Source: Paraplanobispora takensis
Lineage (GTDB): Bacteria; Actinomycetota; Actinomycetes; Streptosporangiales; Streptosporangiaceae
DNA length: 64,000 bases
Assembly (NCBI RefSeq): GCF_016863195.1
Contig: NZ_BOOK01000034.1
Location: forward strand, 62,001-126,000
Direction: 5' to 3'
The position numbers and the translations under genes are program-made. Of the stretch, positions 9,667 through 18,250 are shown piece by piece; the first letter of the stretch is position 1, and every line of letters begins with the position of its first letter. Under the pieces are notes generated by a model that made no database searches, was not told the DNA's origin, and saw only the letters and a list, made by a program, of their open reading frames with translations.

Positions 9667-10790
9667 TGGACTTCAATCTTGACGAGACCCAAGACGACCT
9701 GCGCGAACTCGCGGCGAAGGTACTCGACCGCGAGACGACCACCTCCCGGCTCGACGCCCACGACGAGAGCGGCGCGCCGTACGACGCGGGCCTGTGGGGG
9801 TCCCTGGCCCAGGCGGGCCTGCTGGGCGCCTGCCTGCCCGAGGAGGCGGGCGGGGCGGGGCTCGGGCCGGTGGAGCTGGCCGTCGTCCTGCGCGAGAGCG
9901 GCCGGCACGTCGCCCCCGTCCCCCTCCTGCAGAGCCTGGTCACGGCGATGACCGTGGCGCGGTACGGCTCCCGCGAACAGCGCGAGGCGCTCGCCCCGCT
10001 GGCCGCCGGCGAGACCGTCCTGGCCTCGGCGCCGAAGGCGCCCGGCCGTGACCTCGGCGCGGCCCCGGCCGTCACGGCGCGGCGCCGGGACGGGGGCGGC
10101 GGGGACTGGGTGCTGGAGGGCCGTACGGGCACGGTGCCCTACGGGGCCGAGGCGGCGAGCGTGCTGGTGCCCGCGGTCACGCGGGCCGGTCCGGACGGCG
10201 CGGGGGGCGGCACCGGCGGGATCGGGCTGTTCCTGATCCCCAGGGGAGCCGCGGCCGTGACCGCCGTGCCGCTGTCCACCGGAGAGCCGGGGGCCGTGCT
10301 CACGCTGGAGGGCGTCCCCGGCGAGCCGGTCGGCGCGGCCGACGGCGAGGCGTTCCGCGGGCTGTGCCGGCTGGTGACGGCCGCAGCCGTGGCCACGGTC
10401 TCCGGCGTGCTGGCCGGCGCGCTCGCGCTGACCACCGAGCACCTGCGCACGCGCAGGCAGTTCGACCGGGCGCTGGCGGAGTTCCAGGCGGTGACCATGC
10501 AGGTCGCCGACGTCTACATCGCCGGACGGGCGCTCGACGTGGCCGTCTGGTCGGGGGCCTGGCGGCTGGCCGAGGGGCTGGTGGAGGAGGCCGAGGCGGA
10601 CCTGGCGGTGGCCGCGCTCACCGCGACCGACGCCGCGGTCCAGGCGCTCTACACCTGCCAGCACCTGCACGGGGGGATCGGGGTGGACGTGAGCTACCCG
10701 CTGCACCGCTACTTCGCCTGGGGCAAGCACCACGCCCACCTGCTGGGCGGCGTGGAGGCCCGGCTCGACACGATCGGAGCGCTCGTCTGA
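9666..10790 (+). CDS. chsE1: Acyl-CoA dehydrogenase, ChsE1/FadE28-like subunit
   Basis: A 374-residue FAD-dependent dehydrogenase. Only certain pieces match classical acyl-CoA dehydrogenases: an N-terminal helical domain (MDFNLDETQDDLREL), the helix with RTRRQFDRALAEFQAVTMQVAD, and the C-terminal LHGGIGVDVSYPLHRYF. The middle domain is Gly/Ala-rich and divergent. This pattern is that of FadE28, which in mycobacteria works only as a heterotetramer with FadE29; the next gene supplies that partner. GTG 9666 overlaps the upstream TAG, and its TGA overlaps the ATG of the next gene, so subunit synthesis is coupled. Assignment by resemblance and gene order. Confidence 0.82.
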   Translation: MDFNLDETQDDLRELAAKVLDRETTTSRLDAHDESGAPYDAGLWGSLAQAGLLGACLPEEAGGAGLGPVELAVVLRESGRHVAPVPLLQSLVTAMTVARYGSREQREALAPLAAGETVLASAPKAPGRDLGAAPAVTARRRDGGGGDWVLEGRTGTVPYGAEAASVLVPAVTRAGPDGAGGGTGGIGLFLIPRGAAAVTAVPLSTGEPGAVLTLEGVPGEPVGAADGEAFRGLCRLVTAAAVATVSGVLAGALALTTEHLRTRRQFDRALAEFQAVTMQVADVYIAGRALDVAVWSGAWRLAEGLVEEAEADLAVAALTATDAAVQALYTCQHLHGGIGVDVSYPLHRYFAWGKHHAHLLGGVEARLDTIGALV

Positions 10791-11944
10791 TGCTGATCGA
10801 CCTGACCCCCGAGCAGAAGAGGCTCCGCGACGAGCTGCGCGAGTACTTCCGGGGCTGCCTGACCGCCGAGGACCGCAAGAAGATCGCCCACGACCCCTTC
10901 GGCGACGCCTACATGGAGCACTGCCGCAGGCTCGGCCGCGACGGCAAGCTCGGCATCGGCTGGCCGAAGGAGTACGGCGGCGGCGGGTTCGGCCCGCTGG
11001 AGCAGCAGATCTTCGCCAACGAGATCGCCAGGGCCGAGGTGCCCTACCCGATCATCACCGTGCAGACCGTCGGCCCCACCCTCATGCAGTACGGCACGCC
11101 GGCGCAGAAGGAGTTCTTCCTGCCCCGCATCCTGGCCGGGGAGTGCCACTTCGCCATCGGCTACTCGGAGCCGGAGGCGGGCACCGACCTGGCCTCCCTG
11201 CGCACCACGGCCGTCCTGGACGGCGACCACTACGTGGTCAACGGCCAGAAGATCTTCACCTCGGGCGCGCACTACGCCCACTACATCTGGCTGGCCGCCA
11301 GGACCGACCCGGAGGCGAAGAAGCACCGCGGCATCACGATGATGATCGCCGACTGCTCCGACCCCGGGTTCTCCTGGACGCCGATCGTCACCATGGACGG
11401 GCGGCACCACACCAACGCCACCTACTACTCCGACGTGCGCGTGCCGGTGGGCATGGTCGTGGGCGAGGTCGACAAGGGCTGGGACCTGATCGTCAACCAG
11501 CTCAACCACGAGCGGGTCACGCTCGGACCGGCGGGCAACATCGCGCACACCTACGACCGGTTCCTGCGCTGGGCGCGCACCACGGGGCTGATCGAGGAGC
11601 CCGCGGTGCGCCGGGCGCTGGGCCGGGTCTACGCCTGCTTCCGCACCAACGAGCTGCTCAACTGGCAGGTCGCGGCCAACATGGACCTGGGCTGGCTGGG
11701 CGCCCCCGACGCCTCCGCCACCAAGATCTACGGATCGGAGCGGATGCAGGAGGTCGGCAGGATCGTCGGCGACGTCCTGGCCCGCTTCGGCGACATGTCC
11801 GACCCGGAGACGGCGGAGTTCGCCGACCGGCTCGACCACGGTGTCAAGGGCGCGCTCGTGCTCACCTTCGGCGGCGGCGTCAACGAGGTGCAGCGCGAGC
11901 TGATCACCATGCTCGGCCTGAACCTGCCGAGGCCGCCCCGATGA
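10790..11944 (+). CDS. chsE2: Acyl-CoA dehydrogenase, ChsE2/FadE29-like subunit
   Basis: A 384-residue partner subunit. Conserved stretches include RLGIGWPKEYGG, FAIGYSEPEAGTDLASLRTTA, VNGQKIFTSGAHYAHYIW, HHTNATYYSDVRVP and the C-terminal FGGGVNEVQRELI. These match FadE29 closely. With ChsE1 it should dehydrogenate a steroid 3-carbon side-chain CoA ester (known role of the mycobacterial pair), passing electrons to EtfBA, whose genes begin at 62.7 kb. TGATG start overlap with the upstream gene and ATGA overlap with the downstream gene. Confidence 0.87.
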   Translation: MLIDLTPEQKRLRDELREYFRGCLTAEDRKKIAHDPFGDAYMEHCRRLGRDGKLGIGWPKEYGGGGFGPLEQQIFANEIARAEVPYPIITVQTVGPTLMQYGTPAQKEFFLPRILAGECHFAIGYSEPEAGTDLASLRTTAVLDGDHYVVNGQKIFTSGAHYAHYIWLAARTDPEAKKHRGITMMIADCSDPGFSWTPIVTMDGRHHTNATYYSDVRVPVGMVVGEVDKGWDLIVNQLNHERVTLGPAGNIAHTYDRFLRWARTTGLIEEPAVRRALGRVYACFRTNELLNWQVAANMDLGWLGAPDASATKIYGSERMQEVGRIVGDVLARFGDMSDPETAEFADRLDHGVKGALVLTFGGGVNEVQRELITMLGLNLPRPPR

Positions 11945-13014
11945 CGCTCATCACCGACCCCACCCTCCACGACCGGCTCATGGCCCTGGCCGAACGGCAG
12001 GCCGCGGCCGGCGAGGTCCGCGGGCCCGCGGCGGCCGACCCGGTCAACGTCCCGATGATCCGGCACTGGGCGGACGCCATGGGCGACGCCAACCCGCTCT
12101 ACACCGACGCCGAGGCCGCCGCGGCGAGCGTGCACGGCGGGATCGTGGCGCCCCCGGCGATGATCCAGGTCTGGACCATGCCCGGGGTGAACCGCAGGGC
12201 CGGGCAGCGGCCCACCCCGGTCGACGAGGTGCTGGCCATGCTCGACGGCAACGGCTACACCGGCGTGGTCGCGACCAACTGCGAGCAGACCTACCACCGC
12301 TATCTGCGGCCGGGCGAGCGGCCGGTCCCGGCGACCCGGTTCGCCGGGCTGACGGGCCCGAAGCGGACGGCGCTGGGCGAGGGCTACTTCGTCACCTGGA
12401 ACGTCACCTGGTACTGCGAGGAGGAGCCCGTGGCCGAGATGCTCTTCCGCGTGCTGAAGTTCCGTCCGCGCACGGGCCGCGCGGCCTCCGGGACGCAGGA
12501 CGGCCGCGCGCGGGAGCAGGAGGCCGGGGCGCGGCGGGACTCCGGAGCGGGGGAGGGACCCGCCGGGGCGCGGCCGGACTCCGGAGCGGAGGAGGCACCC
12601 GCCGGGGCGCGCCCGCCGTACCCGCTCAGACCGGCCGTCAACGAGGACACCGCGTTCTTCTGGGAGGGGGCCGCCCGGGGCGAGCTGAGGATCCAGAAGT
12701 GCGCCGACTGCGGGCAGCTGCGGCACCCGCCCGGCCCGATGTGCCCCTCGTGCCGCTCGGCCGCCCGCACCTACGCCGTGGCGAGCGGGCAGGGCGAGGT
12801 CTACAGCTACGTCGTGCACCATCACCCGCCGGTCCCGGGGCGTCAGGCGCCTTTCGTGGTCGCTGTGGTCGAACTGCCGGAAGGGGTTCGCATCGTGGGC
12901 AACGTCGTGGACTGCCCGCCGTCGGAAGTGGGTATCGGTATGCCGTTGCGTGTGACGTATCGACAGATGGACGACGAACTCGTCCTCCCCATGTGGATCC
13001 CCCGGGAGTCGTGA
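11941..13014 (+). CDS. chsH2: ChsH2-like enoyl-CoA hydratase subunit: MaoC domain plus DUF35 zinc ribbon/OB-fold
   Basis: A 357-residue two-domain protein. Residues about 1-180 form a MaoC-like hot-dog domain (MIRHWADAMGDANPLYTD). Residues about 225-355 form a DUF35 domain with a zinc ribbon (CADCGQ then CPSCRS) and an OB-fold. In mycobacteria ChsH2 pairs with ChsH1 to hydrate the steroid enoyl-CoA, and its DUF35 domain recruits the Ltp2 aldolase. All three genes are adjacent here. The linker between the domains (about 181-224) is a Gly/Ala/Asp/Ser-rich stretch made partly of a 39-bp tandem duplication. ATGA start overlap. Confidence 0.88.
   Translation: MTLITDPTLHDRLMALAERQAAAGEVRGPAAADPVNVPMIRHWADAMGDANPLYTDAEAAAASVHGGIVAPPAMIQVWTMPGVNRRAGQRPTPVDEVLAMLDGNGYTGVVATNCEQTYHRYLRPGERPVPATRFAGLTGPKRTALGEGYFVTWNVTWYCEEEPVAEMLFRVLKFRPRTGRAASGTQDGRAREQEAGARRDSGAGEGPAGARPDSGAEEAPAGARPPYPLRPAVNEDTAFFWEGAARGELRIQKCADCGQLRHPPGPMCPSCRSAARTYAVASGQGEVYSYVVHHHPPVPGRQAPFVVAVVELPEGVRIVGNVVDCPPSEVGIGMPLRVTYRQMDDELVLPMWIPRES
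12523..12611 (+). repeat. 39-bp tandem repeat inside the chsH2 linker
   Basis: Units at 12523-12561 and 12562-12600 differ at only four or five positions, followed by the first 11 bases of a third unit. Each unit encodes 13 residues (AGARRDSGAGEGP and AGARPDSGAEEAP), so expansion or loss keeps the frame. Confidence 0.85.
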
Positions 13015-13421
13015 TGCGGACACTTACCGAGGACCAGGTCGAGATCGGATCATCCCTCCCCGAACTGTCGATCGAGCTGACCCCCACCGCGATCGTCTCG
13101 ACGGCGCTGGCGACGATGGACTTCACCCCGGTCCACCACGACGTCGAGGGCGCCAGAGCGCAGGGCTCGAAGGACATCTTCCTCAACATCCTGACGACGA
13201 TGGGTCTCGTCGAGCGCTACGTCACCGACTGGGCAGGTCCCGAGGCACTGGTCCGCGGGATCAACGTCAAGCTCGGCGTGCCCGCCTACGCCGGTGACAC
13301 GCTGACCTTCACCGGCACCGTCGTCGGCCGGGAGGCCGGCGAGTTCACCGTCGAGGTCCGCGGCAGGGTCAGCCTCGGCGACCACGCCTCGGGGACCGTC
13401 CGCTTCGCCCTGCCGGAATAG
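13014..13421 (+). CDS. chsH1: ChsH1-like MaoC enoyl-CoA hydratase subunit
   Basis: A 135-residue single hot-dog protein. The catalytic Asp/His motif is in MDFTPVHHD. The following QGSKDIFLNILTTMGLVERY and VTDWAGPEALVRG are nearly the same as in M. tuberculosis Rv3541c (ChsH1), which forms a heterotetramer with ChsH2. Its ATG 13014 overlaps the ChsH2 stop (GTGATG; GTG 13011 is possible). A strong hairpin lies in the 122-base gap to ltp2, so transcript levels may be adjusted between this gene and the next. Confidence 0.88.
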   Translation: MRTLTEDQVEIGSSLPELSIELTPTAIVSTALATMDFTPVHHDVEGARAQGSKDIFLNILTTMGLVERYVTDWAGPEALVRGINVKLGVPAYAGDTLTFTGTVVGREAGEFTVEVRGRVSLGDHASGTVRFALPE

Positions 13422-13460
13422 CCGCCCGGAGCGCCGGAGCAGCCGCCCGGACCGCCGGCG

Positions 13461-13489
13461 GCCGGCCGGGGCCCGGGTTCCCGGCCGGC
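13461..13489 (+). promoter_or_regulatory. Hairpin between chsH1 and ltp2
   Basis: The arms GCCGGCCGGG (13461-13470) and CCCGGCCGGC (13480-13489) form a perfect 10-bp stem with a 9-base loop. There is no T-tract, so an intra-operon attenuator or mRNA-processing/stability element is more likely than a full terminator. Function is inferred. Confidence 0.45.
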
Positions 13490-13543
13490 TCCTCACCGTC
13501 TCCGTCACCGTTTCCAGCCTTCACCCACGAGAGGTGCAGACAC

Positions 13544-14716
13544 GTGTCCTCACTTTCCGGCCGTACGGCCGTCGCCGGCATCGGCGCGACCGAGTTCTCC
13601 AAGAAGTCCGGCCGGTCCGAGCTGCGGCTGGCCGCCGAGGCGGTGCACGCGGCGCTGGACGACGCGGGTCTGAGCCCGGCCGACGTGGACGGGATGGTCA
13701 CCTACACCCAGGACGCCAACCAGGAGATCGCGGTCGCCCGCGAGGTGGGCATCGGCGACCTGTCGTTCTTCTCCCGCGTGCACTACGGCGGCGGGGCGGC
13801 CTGCGGCACGGTGCTGCACGCCGCCATGGCCGTGGCCACCGGGGTCGCCGGGACCGTGGTCTGCTATCGCGCGTTCAACGAGCGCTCCGGGCGCAGGTTC
13901 GGCCAGCCCGACGCCCGGCTCGGCGGCGAGCCGTCGTCCCAGGGACTGGAGATGAGCTGGCACGTGCCGTACGGGCTGATGACCCCGGCGGCCTGGGTGG
14001 CCATGTTCGCCCGGCGGTACATGCACGCGTACGGCGCCACCTCGGAGGACTTCGGCCGGGTGGCCGTGGCGATGCGCCGGCACGCGGCCACCAACCCCGC
14101 CGCCTGGTTCCACGGGCGGCCGATCACGCTGGAGGAGCACCAGGCCTCCCGGTGGATCGTGGAACCGCTGCACCTGCTCGACTGCTGCCAGGAGAGCGAC
14201 GGCGCGGTGGCCCTGGTGGTCACCTCGGCCGAGCGGGCCCGCGACCTGCGCCGCTCGCCCGCGGTGATCCGGGCCGCGGCCCAGGGCTCGGGGGCGGGCC
14301 AGATGATGATGACCAGCTACTACCGCGACGACATGACCGGCCTGCCGGAGATGGGCGTCGTCGGCCGCAGGCTCTGGGAGCAGGCCGGGCTGGGCCCGTC
14401 GGACGTCCAGGCCGCCATCCTGTACGACCACTTCACCCCGTTCGTCCTGACGCAGCTGGAGGAGCTGGGCTTCTGCGGGCGTGGCGAGGCCCGGGACTAC
14501 GTCGCCGGCGGCGGCATCGAGATCGACGGGCGGCTGCCGGTCAACCCGCACGGCGGGCAGCTCGGGGAGGCGTACATCCACGGGATGAACGGCATCGCCG
14601 AGGCCGTCCGCCAGATCCGCGGCACCTCGGTCAACCAGGTGCGGGACGTGCGAAACGTTCTGGTCACCGCCGGGACGGGCGTTCCCACGAGCGGTCTGGT
14701 CCTGTCGGCCGGCTGA
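13544..14716 (+). CDS. ltp2: Ltp2-like aldolase (thiolase-superfamily lipid-transfer protein)
   Basis: A 390-residue thiolase-fold protein of the SCP2-thiolase branch. It lacks the ordinary thiolase Cys loop. Ltp2 does a retro-aldol cleavage of the hydroxylated steroid side-chain CoA, releasing propionyl-CoA and a 17-keto steroid (known for mycobacterial and Thermomonospora homologues). Motifs typical of the family are MMMTSYYRDDMTGLPEMG and GGGIEIDGRLPVNPHGGQLGEAYIHGMNG. It follows ChsH1/ChsH2, its docking partner. GTG 13544 is preceded by GAGAGG at about 10 bases. Last gene of the operon; it converges with the STAS gene. Confidence 0.88.
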   Translation: MSSLSGRTAVAGIGATEFSKKSGRSELRLAAEAVHAALDDAGLSPADVDGMVTYTQDANQEIAVAREVGIGDLSFFSRVHYGGGAACGTVLHAAMAVATGVAGTVVCYRAFNERSGRRFGQPDARLGGEPSSQGLEMSWHVPYGLMTPAAWVAMFARRYMHAYGATSEDFGRVAVAMRRHAATNPAAWFHGRPITLEEHQASRWIVEPLHLLDCCQESDGAVALVVTSAERARDLRRSPAVIRAAAQGSGAGQMMMTSYYRDDMTGLPEMGVVGRRLWEQAGLGPSDVQAAILYDHFTPFVLTQLEELGFCGRGEARDYVAGGGIEIDGRLPVNPHGGQLGEAYIHGMNGIAEAVRQIRGTSVNQVRDVRNVLVTAGTGVPTSGLVLSAG

Positions 14717-14749
14717 GCCGGGCGCGGCGGGAGCGTGTCCCGGCGGGCG

Positions 14750-15133
14750 TCAGTAGGCGATGTCCCCGAGCTCCGCCGCGGCGAGCTCGACGCTGGGATA
14801 TGTCTGGAACGACCTGTCCAGCCCCGTCACGCGCAGCAGCCGGGTGAAGCGCTCGCCGACGCCGCTGAGGACCAGGCGCCCGCCGGCCCGCTTCACCTCG
14901 TTGAGCGTCTTGACCATCAGATTCAGGCCGGAGGAGTCGCAGAAGCCGAGACCGGCCATGTCGACGACCAGGCGGGGCGGGGAGATGAGGCGGGCGGCCT
15001 CCGACAGCTGCAGGTGCAGGCGGGGGGCCGTGGCCATGTCGAGCTCGCCGGACAGGTGCACGATGACGACGTTGCCGTGCAGGCCCATGCTGGCGGAGAG
15101 GGCATCGAGTTGGTCGGGATCAATCGATCGCAT
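14750..15133 (-). CDS. STAS-domain protein, anti-sigma factor antagonist (SpoIIAA/RsbV type)
   Basis: A 127-residue single STAS domain. The phosphorylatable serine sits in the motif FCDSSGLNLM, preceded by LVVDMAGLG. Such proteins bind an anti-sigma kinase when unphosphorylated and so release a sigma factor. No kinase or phosphatase is adjacent. The sigma-factor-like gene lies 181 bases upstream on the same strand, so a functional link is possible but unproven. The upstream gap 15134-15314 has an AT-rich patch near 15207-15225 that may hold its promoter. Confidence 0.88.
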   Translation of the reverse strand: MRSIDPDQLDALSASMGLHGNVVIVHLSGELDMATAPRLHLQLSEAARLISPPRLVVDMAGLGFCDSSGLNLMVKTLNEVKRAGGRLVLSGVGERFTRLLRVTGLDRSFQTYPSVELAAAELGDIAY

Positions 15134-15314
15134 CGCCGTTTCGCCTCTGCTCGCGCCCCTGAAGCGCGATATCGACTCCGCTCCGTGACCGTCCCGTCAC
15201 CAAGCGCTTACCATATTTATCATCGCACACGGCAAAGGGGCAGCACGAGGGGGTCACGGGAGATCATTGCGCGGAACCCCGTTCGGGCCCGCGGATCCAC
15301 GGGCCCGCGCCCGC

Positions 15315-16961
15315 TCACGGGGTGACGATGGTCGGGACCGCGAAGAAGACGATCATCGCGATCACCAGGCAGATCAGGAAGCCGACCACTTCCCAGGCCC
15401 AGTCGTAGTGGTGCTCGCCGCGCTTGACCGGCTTGGGTCTGCGGCGGGTCCCGCTCTCCGCCCGCTTCGGGTGGGCGGTCTCACCGGAGGCCGCGTCCGG
15501 GCCGGATCCGGCGATCGGCCGGGCGTCCGTCCCGGTGTCCGGGTCCGCGGTCCCGTCCGTCGTCCGGGGTTCCGCCACGGGTCCGGCGGAGGCGAAGAGG
15601 CCGCCCGTCCCGAGAGCGCCGCCCGTCCCGAGAGCGCCGTCCGCTCCGAAGGCGCCGCCCGGCCGGGACTCCCGGCCGTAGGGAGGTGCCAGACCGCCCA
15701 GCTGGTCCACCGGCAGGGGCCAGTCCGGGAGCGGTGGCTCCTCGGCCTGCCTCCCGGCCCGGCCCGGGGCGCCGGTCTCCTCCGGCGCGGGGCGCGGGGC
15801 GCGGGCCACGAGCTTGTCGGTGTAGGCCAGGGCCGCCCTGGCCTCCGGGGTCAGGGGACGGAACAGGTCGCCGGGGATCGGATAGTCCAGCCGGGGCGGG
15901 TTGCTCTCCAGGATGTCCGCCGGGATCGGCGAGGACAGGGGCATCGCCACGCGGGGCCTGGGCCGCTGCGGCCGGGGACGGCGCGGCGGCTGCAGGGCCG
16001 CGTCGTCGAGGGCGTTCAGCACCGAGTCGCGCAGCTTGGGCATGGGCTCGGTGGTCGCCTCGTGGGCGGAGACGGCCTGCGGGTCGCGCGGGGAGAAGAG
16101 GTCGGGCCCGGCCTGCGGCGCGGACGGGGCGCCGGGGCCCACCGGCCGGGTGGAGGGGGCGCCGATCCCCGCCGGCGGCGTGGGGACGTCGAGCCCGGCC
16201 TCGGTCACGGGCGGCGGCCAGCTGCCGGCGGTCGGCCAGAGCGCCTTCACCGGGAGGGACGTGATCATGGGGGCGGGGGGCGCGCCGACACCCGAGGCGG
16301 TGAGCACGGCGGCGCGCAGGGCGCCGGGCGGGGCGGCCCAGGGGGCGCGGGCCAGTACGTCACGGATCGGGGCGACGGCGAGCGCGCCGAACACCTCCTC
16401 GGCGCCGGCCGGGATCCGGGCCGAGGCCAGGGCCGAGCTGAGCGACTGGGCGAAGCGGCGGCAGGCGCTCACGGTGAGCTCGTCGGCGGTGTCGGCGGCC
16501 ACGTCGAGCACCCAGGACATCTCGACGGTGTCCATCTCGCACACGCCCGACAGGTACAGCACCTCGCGCTGGTGGGGGCGCAGCTCGCGCAGGACCCGCT
16601 CGACGAAGGCGGAGGCGGGATCGGTCACGGAGGGGGGCGGGGCGTAGACGACGTCGCGCCGGTGGATCTCGCGGCGGGCCAGGGCGTACAGCGCGGCGCG
16701 CGGGGGCTCCACGGAGGTGACCGCGGTGAGGACGGCCACGAGGGTCGCCCCGGCGGTCTCGGGATCACCGAGCTGGTCGTGGCAGTAGGCGAACAGACCG
16801 GAGGCGTGGCGGTCGTAGAGCTCGGCGATCAACTCGCTGCGTGATCGCTGACCGAGGAGCGGCTGGGTCACGGCGGGAACCGGTTCCTCTGGGTACGGAC
16901 GGGGCGGTGCGGGGCGGGTGAAGAATGTGACGCGTGGTGCGCGAGAGGGTGTCATGCCCAC
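15315..16961 (-). CDS. ECF-sigma-factor-like protein with a long linker and C-terminal membrane anchor
   Basis: A 548-residue protein of unusual build. Residues about 40-85 (LIAELYDRHASGLFAYCHDQLGD) look like sigma region 2. Residues about 120-175 (LRELRPHQREVLYLSGV followed by a helix-turn-helix) look like region 4. The next 340 residues are Pro/Ala/Gly-rich with short repeats (GALGTG twice) and low similarity to anything I know. The last 30 residues are a basic patch (RRRPKPVKRG) and one strong membrane helix (EVVGFLICLVIAMIVFFAV), ending three residues later. That implies a tail-anchored, cytoplasm-facing protein. ATG 16955 is an alternative start. Whether it still binds core polymerase is unknown. 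Confidence 0.65.
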   Translation of the reverse strand: MGMTPSRAPRVTFFTRPAPPRPYPEEPVPAVTQPLLGQRSRSELIAELYDRHASGLFAYCHDQLGDPETAGATLVAVLTAVTSVEPPRAALYALARREIHRRDVVYAPPPSVTDPASAFVERVLRELRPHQREVLYLSGVCEMDTVEMSWVLDVAADTADELTVSACRRFAQSLSSALASARIPAGAEEVFGALAVAPIRDVLARAPWAAPPGALRAAVLTASGVGAPPAPMITSLPVKALWPTAGSWPPPVTEAGLDVPTPPAGIGAPSTRPVGPGAPSAPQAGPDLFSPRDPQAVSAHEATTEPMPKLRDSVLNALDDAALQPPRRPRPQRPRPRVAMPLSSPIPADILESNPPRLDYPIPGDLFRPLTPEARAALAYTDKLVARAPRPAPEETGAPGRAGRQAEEPPLPDWPLPVDQLGGLAPPYGRESRPGGAFGADGALGTGGALGTGGLFASAGPVAEPRTTDGTADPDTGTDARPIAGSGPDAASGETAHPKRAESGTRRRPKPVKRGEHHYDWAWEVVGFLICLVIAMIVFFAVPTIVTP

Positions 16962-17146
16962 GATATGGGCAATGATGCCAAGTCAACGAGACCCTTCGCA
17001 TCATTGGATACCTATTTGATGTCGAAGCCGTTTGACTGGGGGTAAGGGGACAGATCTGAAGCGGTCGCCGTAGTCTGGTCCGCGATAGATCATGGGGCGG
17101 TTGTGGCAGGGGGGCCGCGGCCCTGCCGGAGAGCCAGGGGTAGTGC

Positions 17147-18250
17147 ATGATCACATTTGACGGTGTCACCAAGCGGTATCCGGACGGGACCGTCGCCGTG
17201 GACGATCTCAGTCTCGAGGTGCCCACCGGGGAGATCACCGTTTTCGTGGGTCCGTCGGGATGCGGCAAGACCACGTCGCTCCGCATGATCAACAGAATGA
17301 TCGACCCCTCGGGGGGGCGGATCCTGCTCGACGGCGTGGACGTGACGACGATCGACCCGCCGACTCTGCGGCGCGGCATCGGCTACGTCATCCAGCAGGC
17401 CGGGCTCTTCCCGCACCGCAAGATCGTCGACAACGTCGCGACGGTGCCGTACCTGCTGGGCTGGGACAAGAAGAAGGCCCGCGACCGCGCCATGGAGCTG
17501 CTGGAGCGGGTCGGCCTCGATCTCCGGCTGGCCGGGCGCTATCCCTTCCAGCTCTCCGGCGGCCAGCAGCAGAGGGTCGGCGTGGCCCGCGCGCTCGCCG
17601 CCGACCCCCCGGTCCTGCTGATGGACGAGCCGTTCAGCGCGGTGGACCCGATCGTGCGGGCGAGCCTGCAGGAGGAGCTGCTGCGCCTGCAGGCCGAGCT
17701 CAACAAGACCATCGTGTTCGTCACCCACGACATCGACGAGGCGATCAAGCTCGGCGACCGGGTGGCCGTGCTCAGGGTGGGCGGCCGGCTGGCGCAGCTG
17801 GCCGACCCGGCGACGCTGCTGGCCGAGCCCGCCGACGACTTCGTCCGCGAGTTCCTGGGCCGCGACCGGGGCATCCGGCGGCTGTCCTTCGTCCCCGGCG
17901 ACGGCCTGCGCCTGCGCGGGGACCTGACCGTGCCGGCCTCGGCCGAGGTCTCCTCGGTGCGCGGTACGGCGGAGGCCTGGCTGGTCGTGGTCGACGACGA
18001 CGGCGGGCCGCTGGGCTGGATCGCTCCGAAGGACCTGCCGGACTCCGGCACGCTGGCCGGGGTGCCGGCGGCGCCGTACGGGACCTTCGTCAAGGGCCGC
18101 GACTCGCTGCGCTCCGCGCTGGACGCGGCGCTGCTGTCCCCCTCGGGGAACGCGATCGCCGTCGACGGGTCCGGCCGGGTCGTGGGGGTGGCGACCCGCG
18201 AGGCGCTGGACGAGGCGCTGGCCCGGGTCGCGGACGGTGCCCGTGGGTGA
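17147..18250 (+). CDS. opuCA: Osmoprotectant (glycine betaine/choline) ABC transporter ATP-binding protein
   Basis: A 367-residue ATPase of the OpuCA/ProV class. It has Walker A GPSGCGKTT, signature LSGGQQQRVG, Walker B VLLMDEPFSAVD and the His loop VTHDIDEA. The C-terminal 110 residues (about 250-360) look like a CBS-type regulatory region (AWLVVVDDDGGPLGWI, then a second half), which in this class senses ionic strength. The stop overlaps the start of the first permease gene. The 185-base gap to the divergent sigma-like gene must hold both promoters. Names follow the Bacillus OpuC system by analogy. Confidence 0.93.
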   Translation: MITFDGVTKRYPDGTVAVDDLSLEVPTGEITVFVGPSGCGKTTSLRMINRMIDPSGGRILLDGVDVTTIDPPTLRRGIGYVIQQAGLFPHRKIVDNVATVPYLLGWDKKKARDRAMELLERVGLDLRLAGRYPFQLSGGQQQRVGVARALAADPPVLLMDEPFSAVDPIVRASLQEELLRLQAELNKTIVFVTHDIDEAIKLGDRVAVLRVGGRLAQLADPATLLAEPADDFVREFLGRDRGIRRLSFVPGDGLRLRGDLTVPASAEVSSVRGTAEAWLVVVDDDGGPLGWIAPKDLPDSGTLAGVPAAPYGTFVKGRDSLRSALDAALLSPSGNAIAVDGSGRVVGVATREALDEALARVADGARG

